Of a stretch of 64,000 nucleotides of DNA, positions 18,836-27,161 are shown piece by piece; the stretch's first letter is position 1, and each line of letters starts with the position of its first letter. Both the position numbers and the translations under genes were made by a program. Source of the DNA: Polyangia bacterium (GTDB lineage Bacteria > Myxococcota_A > Polyangia > Nannocystales > Nannocystaceae); contig JAUIKS010000003.1 of the NCBI GenBank assembly GCA_030430565.1, positions 124,001-188,000 of the forward strand. Reading direction: 5' to 3'. The notes beneath the pieces are model-generated. The model had not been told where the DNA came from, did no database searches, and was given only the letters and a program-made list of their open reading frames with translations.

Positions 18836-19777
18836 CTACCGCTTCGCCACAGTCGCGAGCGCGCGCGCGAGCTCGCCGGCGACGGCCGCGTTGTGCTCGA
18901 GCAGCGCGAGGTTGGCGGTGACGCTGCGGCCGGCGGTGACGCGCTCGAGCGCCGCGAGCAGGAAGGGCGTCAGCGCGGCGCCCTTGACCCCGCGCGCGTC
19001 GGCCTCGCGCTGCGCCGCGTCGACGGCCGCGTCGAGCTCGTCCTGGGGCAGCGCGTGGGCCTCGGGGATCGGGTTCGCCAGCAGCACGCCGCCGGGCTGA
19101 CCGAGGCCGTCCCAGCGCGCGTGACACAGCCGCGCCACCGCGTCGAGCGAGTCGAGCCGACGCGGCGCGGGCACGCTCGAGTCGCCGCGGCTGTGGAACT
19201 GCGGGAAGTTGTCGGCTCGCCAGCCGATCACCGGCACGCCGCGGCTCTCGAGGGCCTCGAGGGTCGCCGGGAGGTCGAGGATCGACTTGCCGCCGGCGGC
19301 GACCGTGCAGCAGCGCGTGGTCGCGAGCGCCTCGATGTCCGCCGAGATGTCGAGGTGGCGGCTCCAGCCCCGGTGCACGCCGCCGATGCCCCCGGTCGCG
19401 AACACGCGGACGCCCGCGAGCCGGCAGGCCGCCAGCGTCGCCGCGACCGTGGTGCCGCCGTCGCTGGCGGTCGCGTGGGCCCACGCGAGGTCGCGCGCGC
19501 TGAGCTTGTGCGCGCGCTCGCTCGCGGCGAGCTCGGCGATCGCGGCGTCGGAGAGCCCGACGTGGAGGACCCCGCGGAGGACCGCGACCACGGCCGGGAC
19601 CGCGCCGCGCTGACGGACCGCGTCCGCCATCGCGCGCACGACCTCGAGGTTGCGCGGGCGCGGGAGCCCGTGGGTCAAGACCGCGCTCTCGAGCGCGACG
19701 ACCGGGGCGCGCTCTCGCAGCGCGTGTTGAACGTCAGGGGCGATCGTGAGGAGCGCGGCGCGGTCGGTCTCGGGCAT
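18836..19777 (-). CDS. psuG: Pseudouridine-5'-phosphate glycosidase
   Basis: A 313-residue, full-length member of the IndA/PsuG family. It reversibly splits pseudouridine 5'-phosphate into uracil and ribose 5-phosphate, the second step of pseudouridine catabolism. Family blocks are easy to see: ALESAVLTHGLPRPRN near the N-terminus (with the conserved Glu), KLSARDLAWA with a conserved Lys, ATGGIGGVHRG in the Mn/phosphate region, GGKSILDLPATLEALES with another conserved Lys, and GGVLLANPIPE near the C-terminus. The kinase that normally supplies the substrate (PsuK) is not next to it in this window. A GACACT hexamer lies 10 nt before the ATG. It is divergent from the lipoprotein at 19866. Confidence 0.93.
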   Translation of the reverse strand: MPETDRAALLTIAPDVQHALRERAPVVALESAVLTHGLPRPRNLEVVRAMADAVRQRGAVPAVVAVLRGVLHVGLSDAAIAELAASERAHKLSARDLAWAHATASDGGTTVAATLAACRLAGVRVFATGGIGGVHRGWSRHLDISADIEALATTRCCTVAAGGKSILDLPATLEALESRGVPVIGWRADNFPQFHSRGDSSVPAPRRLDSLDAVARLCHARWDGLGQPGGVLLANPIPEAHALPQDELDAAVDAAQREADARGVKGAALTPFLLAALERVTAGRSVTANLALLEHNAAVAGELARALATVAKR

Positions 19778-19865
19778 GGGGTTGGGGAGTGTCGCGTCCG
19801 GGCTGGTCGTCGCGCAAGCCCCCGCCGTCGTTGGCTCGCGCCTGGCATCCCGCTATCGTCTCGCC

Positions 19866-21950
19866 GTGGCGCGTGGCGTTCGTCGTGATCTTCGTCGTGA
19901 TCTTCGCCGTGATCTTCGTCGTGATCTTCGTCGTGGCCTTCATCGCTGGGCGCTCTGCGGCGCGTTCGTCTGCGCGTGGGGGTGCGGCGCGGAGGAGCAG
20001 GACGAGCCCGCGCCCTCGCCCGCGCCCGCGCGCAGCGTCGAGCCCGCGCCGGAGCCGTCGAAGCCCGAGCCGAGCGCGTCCGCGGAGGCGGCGCGAGTCC
20101 CCGCGGAGCGCCCGCCCGACCTGCCGCCCGAGCAGCCCGTCAACCGCGACCACGTGGGCCCCGAGATCCGCGTGCTGTCGCCGGAGCGCGGCGCGGCGCT
20201 CACGCTCGCCAAGCGCGTCGAGGTCCGCTACGAGGTCGAGGACGCGGAGAGCGAGCTCGACGAGGTCACGATCAACGGCGAGCCGGTCGCGGTCGCGCAG
20301 CGCGGCGCTGGCTCGTTCAAGGTGATCCCGCGGCCAGGTCTCAACCTCATCGAGGTCGAGGCGCGCGACGAGCACGGCAACCGCAGTCACCTGGTCCAGA
20401 GCTTCTACGCGGCGGCGGCCTACCGCAGCGTCGCGCCGGGCGCGGGCCGCGAGCACGCGGTGCCCGACGGGCTGACGCTCTGGCTCGGGCAGGAGGCGCT
20501 CGACGCCGAGGGCGAGGGCGAGGCGAGCGGCAGGGGCGGGCGCCCCCGCGACCTCGCGACGGTCGTCGAGCTCGTGCTCGCGAGCCTCAAGGGCGACGCG
20601 CTGGTCGGCAAGCAGATCAAGGTCGCGCAGTCTGGCTTTAAGGGCAGCGTGACGATCACGGGGATCGAGCGCGGGCCCGACCCCGAGGTCCGCCTCAAGG
20701 TCGCCCACCGCAGCATGGCGCTCGAGGCGACGATCAAGGACGTGCGGGTGCGGGTGCGGCTCGACGGGACGCTCGCCGGCCTGGCCGAGACGCGCGTGAG
20801 CGCGAGCGTGACCGCGAGCTCGGTGACGCTCTCCGGCGTCCTCGACATCGCGATGCCGCCCGGCGGGAAGGTCCGCGTGCGCACGCGCGACCTCGAGTCC
20901 CAGTTCCACGGCCTCAAGGTCTCGATCGACAACAGCTGGGGCTCGGCGGTCAATTGGTTGATCGAGATGTTCGAAGGTGAGGTCGCCGAGCTGCTCGCGC
21001 GCGAGAGCAAGGCCCAGCTCGTCAAGCTGCTCGACGTCCCGCTGGCGCGCGCGCTCGACGGGATCGCGGTCGACGAGACGATCACCGTGCCGCCGCTGGG
21101 CGCCGGCGGGCCGAAGCGCGGGGTCGCGCTCGCGCTGCGCTCGACGCTGGAGAGCCTCGAGCTGGAGCCCGCGCGCGGCGACAGGCCCGCGGGCGTGCGC
21201 GCGGGCCTGCGCGCCGCGGTCAGCAGCGCGCCCGCGAACACGATGACGGCGGCGCGCGGCTACCCGGGCGCGCTCGTCCGGCGCGGCTGCGGGCGCGGCA
21301 CGCCGCGGCCGCCCGCGCCGCGCCACGCGGTCGAGGTCGGCCTACGCCTGGATCTCGCCAACCAGCTGCTCACGAGCCTGTGGCAGGCCGGGCTGTTCCG
21401 CGCGACGCATGACCTGACCGAAGAGGCGAACGGGCAGATCCCGCTGTACCGCTTCGACAAGCTGGAGGTCGACGCCGAGCTGAGCCTGCCGCCGCTGCTG
21501 ATCGACTGCGGGCTCGATCGCGCGCTCGAGGTCCAGGTCGGCGACGTCGCGCTGCGCGTGCGCGCGACCACCGGCGGGCAGCTGACCGAGATCGACGTCT
21601 TCCTCAGCGCGGCGGCCAAGGTGCTCGTCGCGGCCTCCGGCGGCCTCGGGGGCGGCGCGCTCTCGCTCCAGATCGCGCCGGCGCACGTGCTCGAATTCGA
21701 CGTGACCGCGGTGCGGATCGCCGGCGAGCCGGCCTCGCCCACGCAGGCGGCGATGTTCGAGAGCATGCTCGGGCTCGTCAGCGCGCGCGTGCTCGAGATG
21801 TTCCAGGGGACGCTCGCCGTCGTCCCGCTGCCGGCGCTCGAGCTCTCCGCGATCGCGCCCGACGTCCCAGCCGGGGCCGCGATCGCGCCCTCGATCACCT
21901 TCATCGCGACCGAGGCCGGCGCGCTCACCGTCGGCGGCGGCGTCCGCTGA
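19866..21950 (+). CDS. Large lipoprotein with Ig-like/LPS-transport-like beta region, unknown function
   Basis: A 694-residue exported protein of unknown function. From the GTG start the product begins VARGVRRDL and continues with Arg-rich RRDL repeats. A short hydrophobic WALCGAFVCAW then ends in GC, a plausible lipobox. A Pro/Glu-rich linker is followed by EIRVLSPERGAAL...VRYEVED and DEVTINGEPV..., an extracellular Ig/cadherin-like module. The remainder alternates amphipathic beta segments (VRVRVRLDGTLAGLAE, LEVQVGDVALRVRATT) with LARALDGIAVDETI-type helices, which recalls tubular lipid-binding folds. I do not assign it. The frame is open from 19746, but only the GTG places the repeats in a signal-peptide n-region. 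It is divergent from psuG. Confidence 0.7.
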   Translation: MARGVRRDLRRDLRRDLRRDLRRGLHRWALCGAFVCAWGCGAEEQDEPAPSPAPARSVEPAPEPSKPEPSASAEAARVPAERPPDLPPEQPVNRDHVGPEIRVLSPERGAALTLAKRVEVRYEVEDAESELDEVTINGEPVAVAQRGAGSFKVIPRPGLNLIEVEARDEHGNRSHLVQSFYAAAAYRSVAPGAGREHAVPDGLTLWLGQEALDAEGEGEASGRGGRPRDLATVVELVLASLKGDALVGKQIKVAQSGFKGSVTITGIERGPDPEVRLKVAHRSMALEATIKDVRVRVRLDGTLAGLAETRVSASVTASSVTLSGVLDIAMPPGGKVRVRTRDLESQFHGLKVSIDNSWGSAVNWLIEMFEGEVAELLARESKAQLVKLLDVPLARALDGIAVDETITVPPLGAGGPKRGVALALRSTLESLELEPARGDRPAGVRAGLRAAVSSAPANTMTAARGYPGALVRRGCGRGTPRPPAPRHAVEVGLRLDLANQLLTSLWQAGLFRATHDLTEEANGQIPLYRFDKLEVDAELSLPPLLIDCGLDRALEVQVGDVALRVRATTGGQLTEIDVFLSAAAKVLVAASGGLGGGALSLQIAPAHVLEFDVTAVRIAGEPASPTQAAMFESMLGLVSARVLEMFQGTLAVVPLPALELSAIAPDVPAGAAIAPSITFIATEAGALTVGGGVR
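19881..19940 (+). repeat. 12-nt tandem repeat (5 units) in signal-peptide n-region
   Basis: Units of CGTCGTGATCTT with small variations. In the gene frame they encode RRDL; in the next frame they read as a hydrophobic FVVI repeat. The unit length preserves the frame. Confidence 0.85.
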
Positions 21951-21990
21951 GGTCCGCAGCTGCGGGCGATCGCGCAGCTTCGCGCGTGAT

Positions 21991-22006
21991 ATGTACCGAT
22001 AGACAT
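21991..22006. promoter_or_regulatory. Candidate operator ATGT-N8-ACAT upstream of ATP-grasp gene
   Basis: A palindrome with arms ATGT/ACAT and an 8-nt centre (ACCGATAG), 110 nt upstream of the ATP-grasp start in a locally AT-richer intergenic stretch. The same arm-and-spacer geometry occurs at 40493 and 41872. Confidence 0.3.
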
Positions 22007-22115
22007 GTTGCATAAGTCCGCGCGCCGCGGCTGACTGCGCGGGCGAAGCGGGGTAGTGTCGCGACGCGCGGATTCGTCGAGCCCGCGCGGAATCACGACA
22101 CCTGGAGTGAGCGCC

Positions 22116-23048
22116 TTGTCACGAGTGATCGTCATCGTCGGCGAGCCTGCCGACGCGCAGGTTCATGAGGTGCGCGCCCGCCTGGTCGCGCGCGGTGTCG
22201 AGGTCTTGAGCTGGCGCACAGATTGGTGTCCCGAGGGACAGGATCAAAAGGTCGCGTTCGCGCCCGGGCCCGACTTCACCGGTCCGGCGGCCGGCCGCTG
22301 GCGCGCGCCGGCCTGCGTCTGGCTGCGCGCGCTCGATCGAGTCACGCGCAGCGGCGCGCGCCACGAGGCCGCGCTGCGCGAGCGCCCCTTCTCGCTGCTC
22401 GAGCAGCTGCAGGAGCGCCGGAGCTTGATGATCTCGATGCTGCGCATGCTCGAGGATCGCGGCGTCCCGATCATCAACCCGACCCGGGCGATCGGCGTCG
22501 CGGACCTGATCCCCTGGCAGCTCGACCGGCTGCGCGCGGCGGGCGTGCCGACCCTCGCGAGCTTGGTGACCAACGAGCCCGAGGCGGCGCGCGCCTTCGT
22601 CGAGGCGCACGGCGCCGTCACGCACCGTCCGCTCACCGGCGGCGGCGATGTTCGAAAGCTGTCTGAAGGGTCCTGTGGAGACGCGACCTTAGATCGACTC
22701 GCGCGCACGCCCGAGATGCTGCAGGAACAGCTCGACGGGCGGCTCGTCCGGCTCTACGTGCTCGCGGGCGAGGTCGTCGCGGCCGGGCAGCTCCCGCGCC
22801 GCGGGAGCGAGGGCGGGCGGGCGCACGAGGTCCAGCGCGTCGACGCGCCGGACCCCGAGCTCGCGCGTGTCGCGTCGCGAGCCGCCCGCAGCCTCGAGCT
22901 GGTGTTCGCGGGGGTCGACGTGATCGTCGGCGCCTCGCGCCGCGCCGTCGTCGAGCTCAACCCCTCGCCGAGCTTCGCGTGGTTCGACACGCTCGCCGGC
23001 ACGGACGTCGCGGGCCGCCTCAGCGAGTTCCTGGCGACGCGCTCGTAG
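22116..23048 (+). CDS. RimK-like ATP-grasp protein
   Basis: A 310-residue protein with an ATP-grasp layout like RimK and glutathione-synthetase relatives, which ligate amino acids to a carboxylate acceptor. Residues 1-110 form an N-terminal domain (VIVIVGEPADAQVHEV). PIINPTRAIGVADLIPWQLDRLRAAGVPT is the usual pre-ATP-grasp segment. The GAVTHRPLTGGGDVRKL loop replaces the standard KP-x-GSxG-G glycine loop, and VVELNPSPSFAWF holds the Mg-binding E-x-N. Start: TTG at 22116 has GGAG at 8 nt spacing and gives MSRVIVIVGE. The GTG at 22107 is in frame but lacks a ribosome-binding site. Substrate unknown. No peptide-modification precursor or partner gene is apparent nearby. Confidence 0.8.
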   Translation: MSRVIVIVGEPADAQVHEVRARLVARGVEVLSWRTDWCPEGQDQKVAFAPGPDFTGPAAGRWRAPACVWLRALDRVTRSGARHEAALRERPFSLLEQLQERRSLMISMLRMLEDRGVPIINPTRAIGVADLIPWQLDRLRAAGVPTLASLVTNEPEAARAFVEAHGAVTHRPLTGGGDVRKLSEGSCGDATLDRLARTPEMLQEQLDGRLVRLYVLAGEVVAAGQLPRRGSEGGRAHEVQRVDAPDPELARVASRAARSLELVFAGVDVIVGASRRAVVELNPSPSFAWFDTLAGTDVAGRLSEFLATRS

Positions 23049-23303
23049 CCTGTCTCTTAAGACTGTTCCTCTCGGGCGAGCGCGCGACGCGGGCGCCGGC
23101 CCCCTGACCCGCGGTCGGCCGCGCGCGCCTCGGCGCGCTCTCGAGCCCGGCCGCGCGGCGCGCTGACGTGGGATCGCGCGCGGGGGTTGATATCGGCCGA
23201 AGTTGCCGAAGTTCACGACGTCGCGCGGGTCTGCGGGCTGTTGCCGGTGAGCGTGAACCGATAGCCTCAACGCGCCCCCGATCGCCCGCCCACAGAGCCC
23301 GCT

Positions 23304-24572
23304 ATGAGCACCTTCACGCTGTCCATTCAGTACTGCGATAGACCATCGGAGACGCTGCAGTTCTCCGGCTCGCGATTCATCGTCGGCCGCGAGTACGGCG
23401 ACATCGTCCTGCGCGATCCGAAGGTCTCCGGGCGACACGGCGAGCTGCGCATCGACCCCGCTGGCAACGCGCTCACCTTCACGGACCTCAACTCGAGCAA
23501 CGGCTCGTACCGCGCCGACGGTCAGCGCATCGCCGGCACGATCCGGCTCGTCGTCGGCTCGATCATTTACATCGGCAGCAGCTCGCTGACCGTGCTCGCG
23601 ATCGGCGCGCCGGAGCCCGCGCCGGCGCCGATGAGCACGCCGCCGAAGCGGGGCAGCACGGTGGTCGCGGAGGTCTCGAGCGTTAAGGACGCGGTGGCCT
23701 CCGAGGCGCGCGGCGTCGTCAGCGGTGAGATCGCGTCGATGTCAGGGGCCGCGCCGGCTCCGGCGGCGCACGCTTCGAAACCGGCGCCCGCGCAGGCACC
23801 TCCGCAGCAGGTGACGCCCCAGGGCTTCGCGGCCTTCGAGACCATGGCCAACCCCAGCTACCCGGCGCCGCGACCGGGCGTCCCGCGTGGCGGGACGCTG
23901 CCGCCGACCGACGCCAGGCCGGTCGCGTCGCCGCCCTACTCGGTCCAGCCGGTCGGCGCCCCGATCCCGCTCTCCGAGCCGACGGCCGCGCCCGCTCGTC
24001 CTGGCCCCAGCCCCGCCGCGCCCACCCCCGCGGTGCGGCCGACTCCCGCAGGCGCGTCGGAGCCTCCGCCCTTCGCGGTCCAGCCAGAGGGCGAGCTGCA
24101 CCGACTCTCCGCGCCCGCGCCGGCTCCGCCAGCTCAGGCAGCGCCGGCTCCAGCTCAGGCAGCGCCGGCTCCAGCTCAGGCAGCGGCTCCGGCTCAGACA
24201 GCGCCGGCTCCGGCTCAGGCGGCGCCGGCTCAGGCGGCGCCGGCCCAGGCAGCGCCGGCTCAGGCAGCGCCGGCTCAGGCAGCGCCGGCTCCAAAGGCCC
24301 AGTTCGCCCAGGCGCCGACGTCTCGCGTCGCGCCGTCCCCGAGCCCCGCAGCGAAGCCCGCGCCGGCGGAGCCGGTCCCCGCGAGCCCGGCGCTCGCGAC
24401 GGGGACCTGGTACGAAGTTCAGGCTGGCGCTGTGGACAGCCGAACCTTCGTCATGGGCCTCTCGGGCGGAAACATCATCGTCAGGACGCAGACCCGGACC
24501 CACACGGGCCTCGTCGAGACCATGGTCGTCGCGCCGGGCTCGCTCAACGACTTCAAGCGCACCGAGTCCTGA
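23304..24572 (+). CDS. FHA-domain protein with Ala-Pro-rich linker and conserved C-terminal module
   Basis: A 422-residue cytosolic protein. The FHA domain occupies residues 1-100 with all hallmark elements: GREYGDIVL, the SGRHGEL phosphothreonine-contact block, and DLNSSNGSYRADG. It should bind pThr peptides made by Hanks kinases such as those encoded at 43316 and 50043. Residues 105-360 are a low-complexity Ala/Pro linker including (APAQA)-type repeats. A compact C-terminal module (WYEVQAGAVDSRTFVMGLSGGNIIVR) looks globular, but I do not recognise it. ATG at 23304; the 255-nt upstream gap holds a GCCGAAGTT tandem pair and no further gene. Confidence 0.85.
   Translation: MSTFTLSIQYCDRPSETLQFSGSRFIVGREYGDIVLRDPKVSGRHGELRIDPAGNALTFTDLNSSNGSYRADGQRIAGTIRLVVGSIIYIGSSSLTVLAIGAPEPAPAPMSTPPKRGSTVVAEVSSVKDAVASEARGVVSGEIASMSGAAPAPAAHASKPAPAQAPPQQVTPQGFAAFETMANPSYPAPRPGVPRGGTLPPTDARPVASPPYSVQPVGAPIPLSEPTAAPARPGPSPAAPTPAVRPTPAGASEPPPFAVQPEGELHRLSAPAPAPPAQAAPAPAQAAPAPAQAAAPAQTAPAPAQAAPAQAAPAQAAPAQAAPAQAAPAPKAQFAQAPTSRVAPSPSPAAKPAPAEPVPASPALATGTWYEVQAGAVDSRTFVMGLSGGNIIVRTQTRTHTGLVETMVVAPGSLNDFKRTES
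24118..24297 (+). repeat. 15-nt coding repeat encoding Ala-Pro-Ala-Gln-Ala
   Basis: Tandem GCGCCGGCTCAGGCA-type units within the FHA-protein linker. Their length is always a multiple of three, so copy-number change alters linker length without frameshift. Confidence 0.8.
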
Positions 24573-24638
24573 GCGCGCCCTGGCGTGCTCTCGAGGCGGC
24601 GCCGCTCGCACCCGGTTGACACGCGCCGGGGCGGTCCC

Positions 24639-24980
24639 ATGGTGACCAGTATGCGCGCGCGAACCGATCGACCCAGCCCCGAGGCGTCCCCCAGCAGCTC
24701 CTCGGCGGGATCGCTCGCCCGGCGCAGCGCGCGGGCGCGCTTCGGTCTGCTGACCGCCGCGCTGCTCGTGCCCCTGCTGGTGCTCCTGCACGCGCCCTTG
24801 GTGGCGGCGATCGTCCCCAGCGCCGTGTTGACCTACGTCTCGATCCACACCCTCGATCAGGTCGAGCGCGAGCGTCCGCCGGCGGTCCGCGTCGAGCTCG
24901 TCGACCCGAACAACCCGGTCGAGCGCGAGCGGATCCGCCGGGCGATCTCGGTGCCCAACAACTCCCGCGTCGTCGTGTGA
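24639..24980 (+). CDS. Small membrane protein, unknown
   Basis: A 113-residue product with a basic N-terminus and one long hydrophobic segment (LLTAALLVPLLVLLHAPLVA...) that could form one or two helices. A charged soluble tail follows (VRVELVDPNNPVERERIRRAI). I recognise no family. A TTGACA hexamer at 24616-24621 upstream could be a -35 element. ATGs at 24639 and 24651 are both possible. It lies between the FHA and Nudix genes on the same strand. Confidence 0.5.
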   Translation: MVTSMRARTDRPSPEASPSSSSAGSLARRSARARFGLLTAALLVPLLVLLHAPLVAAIVPSAVLTYVSIHTLDQVERERPPAVRVELVDPNNPVERERIRRAISVPNNSRVVV

Positions 24981-25065
24981 GCGTCACGCCGGCGCGCTCG
25001 TCGCGGTCGCTTCGCGTCATGTCGCGGCGTCGCCGAGGCTTGGTACTCTCCCGCCGCAGTCGCCG

Positions 25066-25683
25066 ATGTCAGCTCCACCGTGCACTCCTGATCTCTCGCT
25101 CGGCGTCGTGCGGGCGCGCCTCGACGCCCACGCGGCCAGCGATCCGATCACGCGCGTGATCGCGCCGCGTCGCGCGTCCGTGGCCGTGCTCCTGCGCTAT
25201 CGCCAGGATGACCCTTCGGTCTTGTTGATGCAGCGCGCGAAGCGGGCCGACGATCGCTGGTCCGGGCACGTCTCGTTCCCCGGCGGGCGCGAGGAGGACC
25301 ACGACCGTGACCTCGTGGAGACCGCGATTCGCGAGACGCGGGAGGAGGTCGGGGTCGACCTCGAGCGGAGCGCGCGCTACCTCGGGCGGCTCGACGGCCT
25401 CAACGCGGTCGGCAAGGGCAAGATCCTCCCAATGACGATCACGCCGCACGTGTTCCTCGAGACACGCGCGTCGCGGATCGAGCTCGGCCCCGAGGCCGCG
25501 GCCGCGTTCTGGCTGCCGCTCGGGCGCGCGTTCTCGGGCGCGCTCGATCACCAGCACGAGCTCGCGATGGGCCCCGCGCGCATGAAGTTCCCCGCGTGGC
25601 GGTACGAGGGGCGCGTGATCTGGGGGCTCACCTACCGGATGCTCTACGACTTCCTGCGCGTCGTCGAGGGCGAGGGCTCGTGA
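25066..25683 (+). CDS. Nudix hydrolase, CoA-pyrophosphatase-like
   Basis: A 205-residue Nudix protein that should cleave a nucleoside diphosphate linked to a moiety X. The Nudix box is intact at residues 73-96: PGGREEDHD...ETAIRETREEVGV, matching GX5EX7REUXEEXGU with both metal-binding Glu pairs. The preceding RWSGHVSFPGG is characteristic of CoA diphosphatase-type members (NudL/NUDT7-like), which supports but does not prove that substrate. Its stop codon overlaps the GTG of the next gene (GTGA), so the two are translationally coupled. Confidence 0.9.
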   Translation: MSAPPCTPDLSLGVVRARLDAHAASDPITRVIAPRRASVAVLLRYRQDDPSVLLMQRAKRADDRWSGHVSFPGGREEDHDRDLVETAIRETREEVGVDLERSARYLGRLDGLNAVGKGKILPMTITPHVFLETRASRIELGPEAAAAFWLPLGRAFSGALDHQHELAMGPARMKFPAWRYEGRVIWGLTYRMLYDFLRVVEGEGS

Positions 25684-26267
25684 CCCGCGTGGGCTCCGCG
25701 CGCGTCGAGGACTACGCGCTGTTCGAGCGCAGCAAGCGGGCCGGCGCGGAGAGCCGCTGGATCCCGCTGCTCGCCGGCTTCGTCACCGCCACGAGCGCGC
25801 CGAAGCGGGCACGGCTCGAGGACTGGGCCGCGCGCGGGGTGACGGATGTCGTGACGCTGCAGCGCGAGCACGAGCTGGCCGCGTGGCTGCGCGAGACCTG
25901 CCGCGAGACCGGGCTGCGCTGGCATCACCTGCCGCTCTCGGGCAAGCGGCTGGCCGAGCCGGGCGATCGTCGCGCGCTCGCCCAGCTCCCGCGGCTGCTC
26001 GAGCTGCTGCGCGCCCCGGCGCGCGAGCCCGCGGCGCGGCGCGTGGTCCTGCACTGCTCGGCGGGGCTGCACCGCACGGGCGTGTGTCTGTATCTGCTGC
26101 TCCGCCTCGCTGGGATGTCCCAGGAGTCAGCTGTTGCGAAGATCGAGCTCGCGCGGCCGCTCACGGCGCGCGAGCTGCAGAAGCGCACGCGCAAGACGGG
26201 CGTGCTGCTCGAGCGGGCCGAGGCGCTGCTGCACGGGCCCGGCGCGCTCGAGCCCGTCGCCGACTGA
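25680..26267 (+). CDS. Protein-tyrosine/dual-specificity phosphatase-like protein
   Basis: A 195-residue cysteine phosphatase candidate. The P-loop signature HCX5R is present as HCSAGLHRTG (about residues 124-133), with the nucleophilic Cys and the phosphate-binding Arg. Upstream, WAARGVTDVVTLQREHEL is the segment typical of DSP-type folds. A separate general-acid Asp loop cannot be named with confidence. The GTG start overlaps the Nudix stop by 4 nt and has a GAGGG sequence before it. The pairing could reflect nucleotide or phosphoinositide-like metabolism, but that is a guess. The gene ends before a hairpin at 26295. Confidence 0.8.
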   Translation: MTRVGSARVEDYALFERSKRAGAESRWIPLLAGFVTATSAPKRARLEDWAARGVTDVVTLQREHELAAWLRETCRETGLRWHHLPLSGKRLAEPGDRRALAQLPRLLELLRAPAREPAARRVVLHCSAGLHRTGVCLYLLLRLAGMSQESAVAKIELARPLTARELQKRTRKTGVLLERAEALLHGPGALEPVAD

Positions 26268-26275
26268 TCCGAGCT

Positions 26276-26329
26276 TTTATTCTAAAAATTGTCACCCCGC
26301 GGACGCGACCTACCGTCACGTCCGCGGGG
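26276..26329 (-). terminator. Hairpin terminator between convergent genes
   Basis: A perfect 11-bp stem (26295-26305 pairing with 26319-26329, 13-nt loop). On the minus strand it is followed by TGACAATTTTTAG, a T-rich tract. It would terminate the fibrinogen-fragment gene and could also slow transcription from the phosphatase side. Confidence 0.6.
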
Positions 26330-26420
26330 CTCCGCGAGCCGCATCGCTCGCACACGCGCGGCGGACCTCCCCAGGTCCGCTCGTCCACCGTCCTCGAAAC
26401 TCAGCGCCTCCGCGGCTCCA

Positions 26421-26951
26421 TCACGGCGCGTTCTTGTCCGCGAAGTCGCACATCCAGCGCTCGCTGTTGTAACCGTTGGTGACGTCGTTGTGCCAGTTGA
26501 TCGTCGCGTCGTTGTTCCACTGGTAGTACATCGACTGGACGATGTTGTTGTCGCCGTTCGGCTCGCTGATGTTGGTCCGGTCGTGGACCCAGAACGTTCC
26601 GCCGTCCGCGGCGTCGTGGGCCTGCCAGTTGCAGTTATTGTTGCTGCTCTGCATCACCTGGTTGCTGCACGTCGCGCCGTTCTGCTGCGGGTAGATCGCC
26701 AGGATCCGCATGTAGCGCTGATTCGCGTCCGGGCCGATGTTGCCGTCCATCGCGATCGCGTAGGAGGCGTCCTTGTGCGCCTCCGAGCGCGGCACGAACA
26801 GGTGCATCCCGTACTGGTTGCAGTAGGTCTCGGCCGCCGGCGCGTAGCTGACGGCGTCGTTGACCTTGAGGTACGAGTAGCCGCCCCCGTCCGTGGTCAT
26901 GTCGCAGTAGACCTCGAACTCACCCTCCGCGCGACGTGAACGTTTGGACAT
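26421..26951 (-). CDS. Fibrinogen-like (YCDM...GGG) domain protein, N-terminus missing
   Basis: A 176-residue product starting almost directly at the fibrinogen C-like motif EFEVYCDMTTDGGG. It then continues through SERWMCDFADKNAP, so it holds the body of the domain. It has no signal peptide, and the N-terminal part of the domain (the SGVY-x-I-x-P strand) is absent. The gene at 39440-40279, same strand, has exactly those missing parts and stops just after FEVYCDM. A 22-bp identical segment is shared at the two breakpoints (26898-26919 and 39455-39476). I read it as a truncated or split gene; whether it is expressed is unknown. The ATG at 26951 has no clear ribosome-binding site. Confidence 0.7.
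   Translation of the reverse strand: MSKRSRRAEGEFEVYCDMTTDGGGYSYLKVNDAVSYAPAAETYCNQYGMHLFVPRSEAHKDASYAIAMDGNIGPDANQRYMRILAIYPQQNGATCSNQVMQSSNNNCNWQAHDAADGGTFWVHDRTNISEPNGDNNIVQSMYYQWNNDATINWHNDVTNGYNSERWMCDFADKNAP
26898..26919 (-). repeat. 22-bp direct repeat, copy 1
   Basis: Identical to 39455-39476 in the same orientation; it encodes FEVYCDM in both genes. It marks the point where each gene loses its other half. Confidence 0.8.
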
Positions 26952-27146
26952 AATGGTACAGACCGATCGTCACGGTCGGTCACGCGACGGGCGCTCGCGC
27001 CGGCGAGCTCGCGGGATGACGCGGTGTGACGCGCGCGTGTGCGCGCGCGCTGGCGCGGGGCGGTCACGCGGCCCTCACCCCTCGGCCCTCGTGCCCCGCG
27101 CGAGTGACTGATCGGTCAGGCGCGCGAGCGCGCGCCCGCGTCGGCG

Positions 27147-27152
27147 TACAAT
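27147..27152 (+). promoter_or_regulatory. -10-like hexamer TACAAT, 9 nt before GTG of TPR lipoprotein
   Basis: TACAAT, then CGCCGCCTC, then the GTG start at 27162. No ribosome-binding site lies between, consistent with a leaderless mRNA. Confidence 0.5.
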
Positions 27153-27161
27153 CGCCGCCTC

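Noticed and set aside
18093..19484. 463-codon minus frame running through psuG into the acidic gene
   Set aside because: Only the part from 18758 down is coding. The upstream part is an out-of-frame reading of psuG, which has full family motifs in another frame.
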